Of a stretch of 64,000 nucleotides of DNA, positions 8,782 to 17,471 are shown piece by piece (position 1 is the first letter of the stretch; every line of letters starts with the position of its first letter). A program made the translations under genes and the position numbers. Location of the stretch: the NCBI RefSeq assembly GCF_014647515.1, contig NZ_BMPI01000050.1, positions 22,418 through 86,417 on the forward strand. Reading direction: 5' to 3'. This DNA comes from Dactylosporangium sucinum. GTDB taxonomy: Bacteria; Actinomycetota; Actinomycetes; Mycobacteriales; Micromonosporaceae. The notes under the pieces were generated by a model. That model did no database searches, was not told where the DNA came from, and was given only the letters and a program-made list of their open reading frames with translations.

Positions 8782-10056
8782 CTAGCGGATCGGCAGCGGC
8801 TTGGTGTCGCTGACGCAGAAGGGCTTGCCCTCGTTGTCCGGGACGAAGGCGCCACCCTTCACGGTGACGACGTACAGGCAGGTCGGAGCCGCGGCCTGCT
8901 GCTGCGGGTCGCTGAAGTCGGTCGCGGGGATCATGCCGTCGGCGTCGTAGTCCTTGAGCTCGGTGATCGCCTTGAGGACGTTCTTGCGGCTCGGGCAGCT
9001 CCCGGCCTTCTCGATACCGGCGATCAGCAGGTTGGCCGACAGCCAGCCGACCATCGTGTACTGGCCGACCGTCGCCTTCGGCGCGTACTTGGCCAACGCG
9101 TCCTTGTAGGTGGTGATGCCCTGAGCGTTGGTCTCGAACGGCGCGAAGGGCACCCAGAACGACGCGCCCTCCAGCGCGTCACCGGCCTCCTTGAGGATGG
9201 CGGGGTCGTAGCCCGACAACAGGATCGAGACCTTGATCGGGACGTCGGCCTGCTTCATGGCCTTCAGCACGGCCACCGACGCCGGCCCGCCGAGCGGGAG
9301 GGCCAGCGCGTCGACGCCCGCCTGCTTGGCCTTCTGGGCCTCACCGGTGAAGTTGGTCGTGCCGGTGGGGAGATCCGTGGTCAGCACGCCCTTCTTGAGG
9401 CCGGCGGCCTCGGAGCTGACGATCAGCGCGGTCGCGGACCGCGCGCCCTGCGGGGTGCCCGAGCCCACGGAGTACACCGTCGTGGCGCCCTTGGACTTCA
9501 GGAACTCACCCCAGACCTTGGAGATCGAGGTCGCGTTGGTCGCACCGGACACGTTGTTGCCGTACGCGATGAAGTTCGGGTATTTCGCGTGGTCCTGGAA
9601 CTCCAGGGTGATGCCGTAGCCCACCACCGGCAGGCCGACGCCCTTGAGGTAGTCGCCGCTGCCGGCGGTGAACGACGAGGCCATCAGGACGCCGACGACG
9701 TCCTTGCCCTCCACCAGCGACCGCGCCGTGGCGAGGTTGTTGGCCACGTCGGACGCGTCGTCGGCGACCTCCAGGGTCAGCTTGCGGCCGTTGACGCCAC
9801 CCGCCGCGTTGGCGGCCTCGATCCGCGCCTTGGCGCCGTCGGCGAACGGCCCCTGGAAGCTGTACACACCGCTGATGTCCGCGATCGCGCCAAGGGCGAC
9901 GGAGGTGTCGGTCACGCCGGGCACGTCGCACGCACCGCCGGCCTCGTTGGATCCGTCCGAACCGCCACACGCGGTGAGCATGGCCAGCAGGCTGCTCATC
10001 GCGACACCCGCAGCCGCGATGCGGCGGCGCTGCTGCGTCTTGATTCCAAACGACAC
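8782..10056 (-). CDS. livK: branched-chain-type ABC transporter substrate-binding lipoprotein
   Basis: Extracytoplasmic binding protein of 424 residues of the type I periplasmic (Leu/Ile/Val-like) fold. It has a positively charged start, a hydrophobic segment and a lipobox LTAC with the lipidated Cys30, followed by a Gly/Ser-rich linker. The mature part begins with VTDTSVALGAIADISG, typical of this family. The GTG start at 10056 follows GAGGGG at good spacing. It is the first gene of the importer operon and has its own promoter region with an operator-like site at 10131-10148. The ligand is unknown; the acid-activating enzymes nearby suggest a carboxylic acid. Confidence 0.92.
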   Translation of the reverse strand: MSFGIKTQQRRRIAAAGVAMSSLLAMLTACGGSDGSNEAGGACDVPGVTDTSVALGAIADISGVYSFQGPFADGAKARIEAANAAGGVNGRKLTLEVADDASDVANNLATARSLVEGKDVVGVLMASSFTAGSGDYLKGVGLPVVGYGITLEFQDHAKYPNFIAYGNNVSGATNATSISKVWGEFLKSKGATTVYSVGSGTPQGARSATALIVSSEAAGLKKGVLTTDLPTGTTNFTGEAQKAKQAGVDALALPLGGPASVAVLKAMKQADVPIKVSILLSGYDPAILKEAGDALEGASFWVPFAPFETNAQGITTYKDALAKYAPKATVGQYTMVGWLSANLLIAGIEKAGSCPSRKNVLKAITELKDYDADGMIPATDFSDPQQQAAAPTCLYVVTVKGGAFVPDNEGKPFCVSDTKPLPIR

Positions 10057-10130
10057 GATAACCCCTCAAAGTCAGGTGGGTTGAGCGCTCCGGTGCTGGT
10101 TGGGGTGTCACCGGAGGGCGGACGCCTTCC

Positions 10131-10148
10131 GAGATGTATAACTAAGAT
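10131..10148 (-). promoter_or_regulatory. operator-like inverted repeat upstream of livK
   Basis: Read on the minus strand the site is ATCTTAG-TTAT-ACATCTC, one of nine related 18-bp sites in this island. It sits about 75 nt upstream of the livK start, in an AT-rich pocket of the 312-bp gap between the ligase gene and livK (10057-10368). The rest of that gap holds the livK ribosome-binding site and no gene that I can support. A role as operator or core promoter element is inferred. Confidence 0.45.
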
Positions 10149-10368
10149 GGACAGGTGTGTCAACAGTCACAGGCCAACCCACAGCGATCCAGAGGCCCGC
10201 CGCGCCGACCCGCTACACCGCGTTTGGGCACGTACATCGATGGTTTTCATCGACTGATGACGATATGTCAGCCTGGATGCCCGTCATGATGCCGGCTTAC
10301 CGAACTCGCCTTCGTCTGCCGGCCCGAGCCGGGCGGGCCGGACAGCGGGACCACCGCGCCGAAGCCCG

Positions 10369-11823
10369 CTACCCGCCGACGATCCGGCCGGCCGCGGCCA
10401 CCCTGCGCCGCCAGGAGCGCCGGTTGGCCTTGCCGGCAAGGTCGCGCAGCGGCTCGTCGACAAACGTAAATCCCCGCGGAAGCTCGTGCGGGCGCAGCGC
10501 GAGGCCGCGCAGCAGCTCGGACGGCTCCGGCCGCACACCGGGGCAGTCCACGACGGCGTGCACGCCGGCCGTCGGGCTCTGGACGGCGACGGCGGAGCGC
10601 ACCAGCGGATGGCGCTCCAGCTCCGCCTCGACGAACCCGGGGTACACCGGACCGGCGCCCGTCTCGATGACGTCGGCCTCGCGGTCGACGACGTAGAGGT
10701 ACCCGTCCTGGTCGAGGTAGCCCAGGTCGCCGATCCACTCGGCGCCGCCGATGGTGGGCGGCGCGGGGGCGCCGATGTAGTGGAAGTTGCGGCGACCGGT
10801 GAGGTCGCGGATGTAGATGCGCCCGCGGGTCCCGGCCGGGACCCGCGCGCCGGCGGCGTCGCGGATCTCCACCTCGCAAACGCCGGGGCTCGGCCGGCCG
10901 GCGACCCCCGGACGCTCGAGCCAGACGTTCCCGTCGCCGATCACGCTGCCGCGCGCGTCGGTACCGCCGTAGGTCCACTGCAGGCGGTCGGGTCCGAGCC
11001 GGTCGATCCACGCGCGCTTCAGCCAGTCACCGACACCGCCCTGCAGATGACACACGGTGAGTCCGGCGAGCCGGTCACCGACCTCGGCCCCGAGCTTCTC
11101 GATCGCCAGGAGCACCGGCTGGGTCGCCGCCATCCAGTCGGCCCGGTGCGTCTCCACCAGCCGGACGCATTCCCGCGCGTCGAACCGCGGCATCAGCACG
11201 ACGTGACAGCCGGTCGCGAGCGCGAGGGCGGACATCACGAACCCGGCGCCGTCGGTGAGGTTGAGTGGCATCACCTGGGTACCCCCGGGCGTCATGCCGG
11301 GCGCCGGCGACGCGTCGGGGTCGAGCTCGGCCGGAACGTCGATGACGATGGCCTTCGGCGTGCCGGTGCTGCCGCCCGACGTGCCGACCCGCAGCCGCGG
11401 CGGCACGACGTCCCCGACCGCGCCGCCCGCGGCGGCGGCCAGTGCGGCCAGTTCGCCAAGCGTCGTCCGCCGGCCCGGCCACACCACGGGGCCGGGGAGG
11501 TCGACGGTGAGACAGGGCTCCACGAGCCGCAGCAGCGCCGCCATGTCCCCGGCCGAGCGGTGCCACGGGATCGGCAGCGGCGTCGCACCGACCCGCCAGA
11601 TCCCGAAGGAGCAGGCGAGCAGACCGGCGTGGTTGCGGCCGGTGAACGCCACGATGTCCCCGGGCCCGACCCCCAGCGCGCGAAGTCCCGCTGCCAGCCG
11701 GTCGACCCAGCTGTCGAGGTGCGCGCGCGAGTGGACGACGTCGCCGACGGTGACCGCCGGGCGCCCGGGGTCGCGTTGTGCCTGCAGGCGCAGCGCCGCG
11801 CCGTAGCTGAACCGCACCAGCAC
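10369..11823 (-). CDS. AMP-dependent acyl-CoA synthetase/ligase
   Basis: ANL-superfamily adenylating enzyme of 484 residues, somewhat short for the family (usually 500-560). The phosphate-binding loop TSGGSTGTPK lies near residue 150, the YGGTDA region follows mid-protein, the hinge motif GDLGYLDQDGYLYVVDR is present, and the C-terminal catalytic lysine is in LAGKANRR. It activates a carboxylic acid with ATP and CoA. It is transcribed divergently from an NAD-dependent dehydrogenase gene, and an almost perfect inverted repeat lies between them. Like the CoA-transferase it probably supplies the first CoA thioester of the pathway. Confidence 0.88.
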   Translation of the reverse strand: MLVRFSYGAALRLQAQRDPGRPAVTVGDVVHSRAHLDSWVDRLAAGLRALGVGPGDIVAFTGRNHAGLLACSFGIWRVGATPLPIPWHRSAGDMAALLRLVEPCLTVDLPGPVVWPGRRTTLGELAALAAAAGGAVGDVVPPRLRVGTSGGSTGTPKAIVIDVPAELDPDASPAPGMTPGGTQVMPLNLTDGAGFVMSALALATGCHVVLMPRFDARECVRLVETHRADWMAATQPVLLAIEKLGAEVGDRLAGLTVCHLQGGVGDWLKRAWIDRLGPDRLQWTYGGTDARGSVIGDGNVWLERPGVAGRPSPGVCEVEIRDAAGARVPAGTRGRIYIRDLTGRRNFHYIGAPAPPTIGGAEWIGDLGYLDQDGYLYVVDREADVIETGAGPVYPGFVEAELERHPLVRSAVAVQSPTAGVHAVVDCPGVRPEPSELLRGLALRPHELPRGFTFVDEPLRDLAGKANRRSWRRRVAAAGRIVGG

Positions 11824-11871
11824 ACCTCCCGCACCGGCCCGGCCGTTGCGGCGAGACCGACCCTCTTATAT

Positions 11872-11889
11872 AACGAAGTTATCTTCGTT
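11872..11889. promoter_or_regulatory. perfect 7-bp inverted repeat, operator candidate
   Basis: AACGAAG-TTAT-CTTCGTT is a perfect inverted repeat with a 4-bp spacer, placed between the divergent ligase (start 11823) and dehydrogenase (start 11914) genes. It is the most symmetric member of the nine-site family found across the island. The size and symmetry fit a TetR-family dimer site; the binding protein is not identified. Confidence 0.6.
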
Positions 11890-11913
11890 GTCTACCAGAG
11901 GGATGTGCGCACC

Positions 11914-12807
11914 ATGGGCGAGACACTGCGCGTCGGGTTCATCGGGGTCGGCGACATGGGCGGACCCATCGCCGGCCGCATCATCGCCGCCGGCTTCCCG
12001 ACCACGCTGTGGAGCCGTCGCCCGCAGTCCCTGGCCCGGTTCGCGGACGACACCTACACCGCCGCCGCGAGCAAGGCCGAGCTCGGCGCGGCGAGCGACG
12101 TGGTGGGCCTGTGCGTCTTCGGGGACGCCGACGTCCTCGAGGTGACGCTCGGCGCGGGCGGCGTGCTCGAGGGCATGGCCGCCGGTTCGGTGCTGCTCAT
12201 CCACAGCACCAACGCGGCCGAGGTGTCCCAGCAGGTCGCGGCCGAAGCCGCGAAGCGCGGCATCCAGGTGCTCGACGCACCCGTCAGCGGCGCGAGTGGC
12301 GGTGCCGAGGCCGGCACGCTCACCATCATGACGGGCGGCGAACAGGCGGCGTTCGAGCGGGCGCTGCCGGTGATGCGCAGCTACGGGAGGCTGATCCGCC
12401 TGCTCGGGCCGGTCGGCAGCGGGCAGCGGATGAAGGTGCTCAACAACGCCCTCACCCACAGCACCGGCCAGCTGGGGATCATCGCGATCCAGACGGGAAT
12501 GCAGCTCGGGCTCGACCCCGTCGCGGTCGTCGACGTGCTGCGGTCGGGCAGCGCACAGAGTTTCAGCCTCAACAACCTCATCACCCGCCTCGTCCCGGAT
12601 CCCGAGTTCGTTGAGCACGCACGCACCATGATGACCAAGGACGTCGGCCTGTACCTCGCCGTGTGCGAGCAGGCCGGCCTCGAGCCGACCGAGATTCACA
12701 AGCTGGCGACGCTGCGGGCCGCCGAGCCGGCGCCCCAGTTCCTGGCCGATGCCATCGGCCACACGCTGGGGGCGCCGTACTCTTCGGTACCGACACCGAT
12801 GGCCTAG
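11914..12807 (+). CDS. NAD(P)-dependent 3-hydroxyisobutyrate dehydrogenase-family protein
   Basis: Beta-hydroxyacid dehydrogenase family protein of 297 residues. The N-terminal Rossmann motif is VGFIGVGDMGGPIA (residues 7-20), the substrate-binding motif DAPVSGASGGAEAGTL is at 121-135, and the catalytic lysine is Lys174 in GQRMKVLNN. It would oxidise a beta-hydroxy acid to an aldehyde or keto acid; members also act as imine or glyoxylate reductases, so the substrate is open. ATG at 11914 follows AGAGGGAT. The end overlaps convergently by 4 nt with the next short-chain dehydrogenase gene. Confidence 0.87.
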   Translation: MGETLRVGFIGVGDMGGPIAGRIIAAGFPTTLWSRRPQSLARFADDTYTAAASKAELGAASDVVGLCVFGDADVLEVTLGAGGVLEGMAAGSVLLIHSTNAAEVSQQVAAEAAKRGIQVLDAPVSGASGGAEAGTLTIMTGGEQAAFERALPVMRSYGRLIRLLGPVGSGQRMKVLNNALTHSTGQLGIIAIQTGMQLGLDPVAVVDVLRSGSAQSFSLNNLITRLVPDPEFVEHARTMMTKDVGLYLAVCEQAGLEPTEIHKLATLRAAEPAPQFLADAIGHTLGAPYSSVPTPMA

Positions 12808-13607
12808 AAGGACTTGCCTTCGAACTCGGTTGCCTCGTCCGGTGGGACGGTGATGCCACCGTCGACGGTGATGACCGATCCGGTGGTGAAGCTGCCCGCA
12901 GGCGAGGCGAGGTAGAGGGCCACACCCACGATCTCCGACGGTGCCCCCATCCGCTGCAGGGGCACCGTCGACGTGACACCGCCCGCGAAGTCGTTGCTCC
13001 AGGCCGCGGCAACCGCGGTCGCGAACGGCCCGGCCATGATCGCGTTGACCCGAACCCTGGGTGCCAGGGCGCGGGCGAAGCCGACCGTGATCGCGTTGAG
13101 CCCCGCCTTGGCCGCGGCGTAGGGGAGGGCATGCGGCTGGGGGCGGATCGCGGCGATGCTGCTGGTGCTGATGATGCTGCCGCCCTCGCCCGCGACCATC
13201 CGGTCCCCGACGAGCGCGGTCAGCCGGAACGCACCTTTGAGGTTGACGTCGAAGACCTTGTCCCAGAGCTCCTCGGTGACGTCGGTCAACTTGTCGTACA
13301 CCGGGGACATGCCGGCGTTGTTCACGAGCACGTCGACGCGGCCGAGGTCGGCGTACACCTGCTCCACGAACGGCTCGACCTCGCCCCAGTGGCCAACGTG
13401 GAAGCCGTACGCGTGGGCGGGCCGCCCGGTCGTCCTCGTGATCTCGGCCGCGGCCGCCGCGCAGGCCTCTTTCTTGCGGCTGGCCAGGACGACCTCGGCC
13501 CCCGCGGCGGCGAAGCCCTGCGCCATCGACAGGCCGAGGCCACGCCCGCCACCGGTGACCAGCGCGACCTTGCCGGTCAGCGAGAAGTCGGGGAGCTGCT
13601 GCGTCAT
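12804..13607 (-). CDS. short-chain dehydrogenase/reductase (gluconate 5-dehydrogenase-like)
   Basis: Classical SDR of 267 residues. It begins with FSLTGKVALVTGGGRGLGLSMA, has NNAG, a Ser in ISTSSIAA and the YAAAK motif, and ends with VDGG before a short tail. All catalytic residues are present. The gene overlaps the upstream VOC-protein gene by ATGA, so the two are co-translated. It resembles SDRs that interconvert ring hydroxyls and ketones; the substrate is not known. Confidence 0.86.
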   Translation of the reverse strand: MTQQLPDFSLTGKVALVTGGGRGLGLSMAQGFAAAGAEVVLASRKKEACAAAAAEITRTTGRPAHAYGFHVGHWGEVEPFVEQVYADLGRVDVLVNNAGMSPVYDKLTDVTEELWDKVFDVNLKGAFRLTALVGDRMVAGEGGSIISTSSIAAIRPQPHALPYAAAKAGLNAITVGFARALAPRVRVNAIMAGPFATAVAAAWSNDFAGGVTSTVPLQRMGAPSEIVGVALYLASPAGSFTTGSVITVDGGITVPPDEATEFEGKSF

Positions 13608-14137
13608 CGAAGCCCCACCTCGACCTGGTAGCAGGCCGGCCAGCCGAGGTCGGCGAGGCCGAGGAAGCCGGCGTGGGCTTCCGTCTCCTCGGGCGAGGGG
13701 TGCCAGACGAGCTCGAACCGGTTCCCGTCGGGGTCGAGGCAGAACGCGATCGCCGACTCGCCGGGGCCGACGTACCGGTGGTCGAGCCGCCGGTGGAGCT
13801 GACCGCCGGCCCGCTCCACCGCCGCGATCGTGCCGTCGAAGTCCTCGACGACGAAGCTGATGTGGGCGAAGCCCGGCTCGGACGCACGGCGGGGCCGTTC
13901 GCCCGGCTCCGGCTGCGTCTTGTAGGCCAGCAGTTCCAGCAGGACGTCACCGAGCCGCAGGAACACGCCGTCGAAGCCGTCGGGCTCGGCGTCCATCAGG
14001 GTCGCGACGCGGCGCCCGGCCGCGGCGTACGGCGCGCCCCGCTCGAAGCCGAGTGCGTCGACGTAGAACCGGGCCAACTTCTCAACCTCGGTGACGGCAA
14101 GCGCGATATGCGAGAACGCTCGTGCAGCCTTGGGCAC
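13604..14137 (-). CDS. VOC family protein (methylmalonyl-CoA epimerase/glyoxalase-like)
   Basis: Vicinal-oxygen-chelate protein of 177 residues with two beta-alpha-beta-beta-beta units. The first begins SHIALAVTEVEKLARFYVDALGF with a metal-ligand histidine; the second begins FAHISFVVEDFDGTI and ends in a FCLDPDGNRFELV strand carrying the C-terminal Glu ligand. The GTG at 14137 is preferred over an ATG 23 codons upstream because GAGGAGG lies 6 nt before it. Possible roles are epimerisation of a CoA thioester, isomerisation or dioxygenation; the sequence does not decide. It is transcribed divergently from a DUF2889 gene. Confidence 0.82.
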   Translation of the reverse strand: MPKAARAFSHIALAVTEVEKLARFYVDALGFERGAPYAAAGRRVATLMDAEPDGFDGVFLRLGDVLLELLAYKTQPEPGERPRRASEPGFAHISFVVEDFDGTIAAVERAGGQLHRRLDHRYVGPGESAIAFCLDPDGNRFELVWHPSPEETEAHAGFLGLADLGWPACYQVEVGLR

Positions 14138-14155
14138 CGTTGCCTCCTCATCACT

Positions 14156-14173
14156 ATCTAAGGTAACTTCGTC
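14156..14173. promoter_or_regulatory. operator-like inverted repeat between VOC and DUF2889 genes
   Basis: ATCTAAG-GTAA-CTTCGTC. Read on the opposite strand (GACGAAG-TTAC-CTTAGAT) it matches the site at 11872-11889 in 14 of 18 positions. It lies between divergent starts at 14137 and 14211 and would control both. Confidence 0.55.
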
Positions 14174-14210
14174 GACAAGATATAGGGCGCGCGGGAGACG
14201 GGGCAACAGC

Positions 14211-15212
14211 GTGGCGGACCAGTACGTGCAGCCCGGTCACGGACCGGCGGAGCCTCTGCCGGCGGTACCATCGCGGCCCCCCGGATCGGTCCGCCGCACG
14301 ACCTCCATCGACATGGTGCGCCCGGCCGGCTTCGCGAACGGTCTGCGGTTGATCGGGCGCGCACGCGACCTGCTGACCCGCGAGTCCGGCGACACGACGG
14401 TCCTCGACATCGCCGGTTTCCAGGCGGAGGTCGACTTCCGCCCGCCGCGGGAGCTACGCGGCCTGCGCACCGATCCGGTCCGGCCGGAACTGGCCGGCCT
14501 CATCGGTCAGCCGACACTGAGCGGTTTCCGCCGGCGGCTCGACCAGCTGTGCCCGGCCGCTGAGCGCACCCTCCTGCTCCACCTGCTCGACGACGTCCCC
14601 GGGGCGAGCCTCATCGCGGGCCACTCGCAGTTCGCCGAGCAAGCGGTCACGGGCGTGTCCGGACTTCCCCTCGGCATGTCGGCCAACGTCTGTGCGGGAT
14701 GGCGGGACGGCGGCACCATGGCCGAGTCGCTCAAGGCCGGCGAGATCAGGATCGTCCGGGGACCGCTCGCCGTCGCGCCGGGCCCGCTCGGCGACCCGCT
14801 GGCCTGGCATGCGCTCCCGCCCGCAGCACCGACGATGATGCGCCGCCACCGGCTCGTCGACGTCGTCGCCGACGATCAGGGGTGGCGGGTCGACTCGTTC
14901 CTCAGGGACAGCCACTGGCCCATGAGCGGTCCCGCCGAGGGCCTCGAGACGGTGATCCACGAGTACATGCTGACCGCGCGCGTCGATGCGGGCCTCGTCG
15001 TGGCCGGCGTCGAGGTGACACCGCGCGTGCTGCCGTGGAACGAGTGCCTCGGCGCGGTCGCCTCGGCCTCGGGACTCGTTCGCAGTTCGCTCGGTGAGAT
15101 TGACGCGCGGGTTCGCCAGGAGTTGCGAGGTACGCCGGCCTGCACACACCTCAACGACGTCATACGTTCCCTGGCCTGGGTGCCCACGCTGCTTGCCACG
15201 CTCGGCCGGTGA
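14211..15212 (+). CDS. DUF2889 domain protein
   Basis: Protein of about 333 residues that I place in the DUF2889 family from its C-terminal cysteine-containing TPACTHLNDVIRSLAW motif and the central DGWRVDSF/DSHW-like and HEYMLTARVD segments. The function of the family is not established; members often sit in aromatic or CoA-ester catabolic clusters. The GTG start at 14211 is the best candidate in an ORF that runs further upstream into the divergent promoter, although the ribosome-binding site (GGGAGACGGGG) is spaced loosely. Its stop overlaps the following MFS transporter start as GTGA. Confidence 0.7.
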   Translation: MADQYVQPGHGPAEPLPAVPSRPPGSVRRTTSIDMVRPAGFANGLRLIGRARDLLTRESGDTTVLDIAGFQAEVDFRPPRELRGLRTDPVRPELAGLIGQPTLSGFRRRLDQLCPAAERTLLLHLLDDVPGASLIAGHSQFAEQAVTGVSGLPLGMSANVCAGWRDGGTMAESLKAGEIRIVRGPLAVAPGPLGDPLAWHALPPAAPTMMRRHRLVDVVADDQGWRVDSFLRDSHWPMSGPAEGLETVIHEYMLTARVDAGLVVAGVEVTPRVLPWNECLGAVASASGLVRSSLGEIDARVRQELRGTPACTHLNDVIRSLAWVPTLLATLGR

Positions 15213-16654
15213 CGGCGGCCGCCGACCGCCGCGGGAGGCGCGGGCTGCTACTCGCGCTCGTGGCGACGTGCATCGCGTACTCGTTCGTCCAGGCCGTGCT
15301 CAACCCCGCCCTGCCCGCCATCGCGCGGGACTTCGAGGTGCCGCCCGGGCAGGTGACCTGGTTGGTCGCGGCGAACCTCCTCGCGGGGGCTGTGGTCACG
15401 CCCTTGTTCGGCAGCCTGGGCGACCGGTTGGACGCGAGGCTCATCCTCCTCGCGTGCGTCGCCCTGGTCGTCGTGGGGTCCGTGCTCTGCGCGGTGGCGC
15501 CCAACTTCGCCACAATCGTCGTCGGCCGGGTGGTGCAGAGCGGCGGCAACGGTGTCTTCCCGGTGTGCTTCATCGTCGCGCGGCGCCAGATGCCGCTGGC
15601 GGCGCTGCCGCGCGCGGTGGGGATCCTGTCGTCCCGCGTCGCGCTCGGCGGAGGCATCGGGGTGGTGCTGGGCGGGTACATCAGCGACTGGGTGGGGTAC
15701 CGCTGGATCTTCTGGATCTCGGCCGCCTACGGCGCCGTCGTCATCGTGTGGATCCTACGGGCCGTCGATCGTGTGCCACCCGGTCAGGGCCCCGTGGCCC
15801 ACGTGCCCAGCGCCCTGCTGCTCTCGGCCTGGCTCAGCATGATCACGCTCGCCCTCAGCTGGGCGCCGACGAGGGGCTGGTTCAGCCCGGCCGTCGCGGC
15901 TCTCGGTGCGGCGGGGCTCGTCGTGCTCCTCCTCTGGGTGTGGGTGGAGTGGCGGGTCCGCAACCCGCTCCTGGAGCTGCGGATCCTGCTCATCCGCACG
16001 GTCTGGGTCGTCGACGTCGCCGGGATGGCCGTCGCCGCGGGGATGTATGTCTGCTTCGGCATCGTGCCGCTGCTCGCGCAGACTCCGTCCGGCGCGGGCT
16101 ACGGTGTCGACGTCTCGGCCGCGGTCGCGGGCCTGCTGCTCTTGCCGTTGACCGTCGGCGTCGTGGTCGGCGGGGCGCTCGCCAACCGGCTCGTAGACCG
16201 CGTCGGCAGCCGCGTGGTCCTCGCGGTGTCGACGACGGCCTGCGGGCTCTCGCTGGGCCTGCTGGCATTCTGGCACGACAGCCTCGTCTCGCTGGCGGTC
16301 GCGCTCGGCCTGCAGGGTCTGGGCCTCGGGTCGGCGTTCGCGGCGATGATGCGCGTGCTGGTCGCGGCGGTGCCGCACGAGCGCACCGGGGCCGCGACCG
16401 GCCTGCACGCGACGCTGCGGGTCATGGGCGGCGCGGCGGCGGTGGCCTGGGCGGCCGGGGTGCTGTCCGCGGGCGAGAACAGCCTCCACGTCCCGTCGGA
16501 GTCGGGTTACGTCCTGGTGTTCCTGGTGATGGGCGGGCTGGACGTGGCGGTCGCGCTGCTGGCGCTCGGCGCGAGCCGGCTCGGCCGCCACTGCGTCCCG
16601 CCACCGCCCGAGGTCAGCCGAACAGCAGGCGGGCAGCCCGCTCCCCCAGCCTGA
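15209..16654 (+). CDS. MFS transporter, DHA2-like drug/proton antiporter family
   Basis: Major facilitator superfamily permease of 481 residues with many hydrophobic helices. The family loop GDRLDARLILLAC follows helix 2, the GGGIGVVLGGYISDWVGYRWIF segment resembles motif C, and helices continue to the C-terminus, consistent with the 14-helix DHA2 branch. It may export a toxic pathway intermediate or take up a related acid. The GTG start overlaps the stop of the DUF2889 gene. The 3' end overlaps convergently by 41 nt with the LLM oxidoreductase gene. Confidence 0.88.
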   Translation: MTAAADRRGRRGLLLALVATCIAYSFVQAVLNPALPAIARDFEVPPGQVTWLVAANLLAGAVVTPLFGSLGDRLDARLILLACVALVVVGSVLCAVAPNFATIVVGRVVQSGGNGVFPVCFIVARRQMPLAALPRAVGILSSRVALGGGIGVVLGGYISDWVGYRWIFWISAAYGAVVIVWILRAVDRVPPGQGPVAHVPSALLLSAWLSMITLALSWAPTRGWFSPAVAALGAAGLVVLLLWVWVEWRVRNPLLELRILLIRTVWVVDVAGMAVAAGMYVCFGIVPLLAQTPSGAGYGVDVSAAVAGLLLLPLTVGVVVGGALANRLVDRVGSRVVLAVSTTACGLSLGLLAFWHDSLVSLAVALGLQGLGLGSAFAAMMRVLVAAVPHERTGAATGLHATLRVMGGAAAVAWAAGVLSAGENSLHVPSESGYVLVFLVMGGLDVAVALLALGASRLGRHCVPPPPEVSRTAGGQPAPPA

Positions 16655-17471
16655 CCACGTGCTCGCTCGGCAGCGACCGGAACTCGACCACGACCCGGAC
16701 GCAGCCGGCCTCAAGGTAGGAGTCGACCAGTTCCGCGATCCCGTCGACCTGGGACTCGGTAACCCCGAGCCGGACCGAACGGGGCACCTTCCGGCCGGCC
16801 CGCTCGTCCAGTTCCTCGCCGGCCTCGGCGAGCCGGGCCGGCGTGATGTCGTGAGGGTGCCAGACGTCGGCGAAGCGGGCCGCCCGCCGCAGGGCCGGAC
16901 CCGAGTCTCCGCCCACCCAGATCGGCGGATGCGGCCGCTGGGCGGGAGTCGGCTCGAAGTCGATGTGACGGAACGAGTAGAACTCGCCGTCGTACGCCAC
17001 CTCGCCGCCCTGCCAGCAGGCGAGCATCGCCTCCAGCGCTTCGTTTGTCGCCGCGCCGCGACGCTCGTAGAGGCGCTCGACGCCCAGCGAGCGGAACTCG
17101 ACCCGGCTCCAGCCGACACCGACTCCGATGTCCAGCCGCCCGCCCGAGAGCACGTCCATGGTGGAGATGACCTTCGCCGCCAGCACCGGGTCGCGATGCG
17201 GGACGACCAGGATCCCGGTGCCGAGCCTGATCGTGCTGGTGCGGGCCGCGGCCCAGGTCAGCGCGGTGAGGGCCTCCAGCCAGTAGGAACCGTACACGCC
17301 CGCCATCGCCCGAACGCCGACGACGTGATCGGTGACCCAGAGCGAGTCGTAGCCCCAGTCCTCGGCCGCCTTGGGTAGCCATTGGAAGACCTCCGCCGCG
17401 CCGGGCTCGTTGTTCGGCAGGGCGAGCCCGACCGGGCGGCGCCCGTCAGAGACGTTCGATGATGGTGACAT
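16614..17471 (-). CDS. LLM-class (probably F420-dependent) oxidoreductase
   Basis: Luciferase-like oxidoreductase of 285 residues. The N-terminal VGLALPNN strand, YDSLWVTDHVVG, IRLGTGILVVPHRDPVLAAK, the RLDIGVGVGWSRVEF glycine-rich motif and PHPPIWVGGDSG are diagnostic of this TIM-barrel family. Actinobacterial members mostly use coenzyme F420; the cofactor here is inferred. ATG at 17471 lies within the end of the upstream thiolase gene (26-nt overlap), so the two form one unit. Overlap with the MFS gene at the other end is convergent. Confidence 0.85.
   Translation of the reverse strand: MSPSSNVSDGRRPVGLALPNNEPGAAEVFQWLPKAAEDWGYDSLWVTDHVVGVRAMAGVYGSYWLEALTALTWAAARTSTIRLGTGILVVPHRDPVLAAKVISTMDVLSGGRLDIGVGVGWSRVEFRSLGVERLYERRGAATNEALEAMLACWQGGEVAYDGEFYSFRHIDFEPTPAQRPHPPIWVGGDSGPALRRAARFADVWHPHDITPARLAEAGEELDERAGRKVPRSVRLGVTESQVDGIAELVDSYLEAGCVRVVVEFRSLPSEHVVRLGERAARLLFG

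Noticed and set aside
15094..16719. 541-codon frame overlapping the MFS gene on the same strand
   Set aside because: Arg/Gly-rich frame-shifted reading of the transporter; the transporter frame has proper membrane helices.
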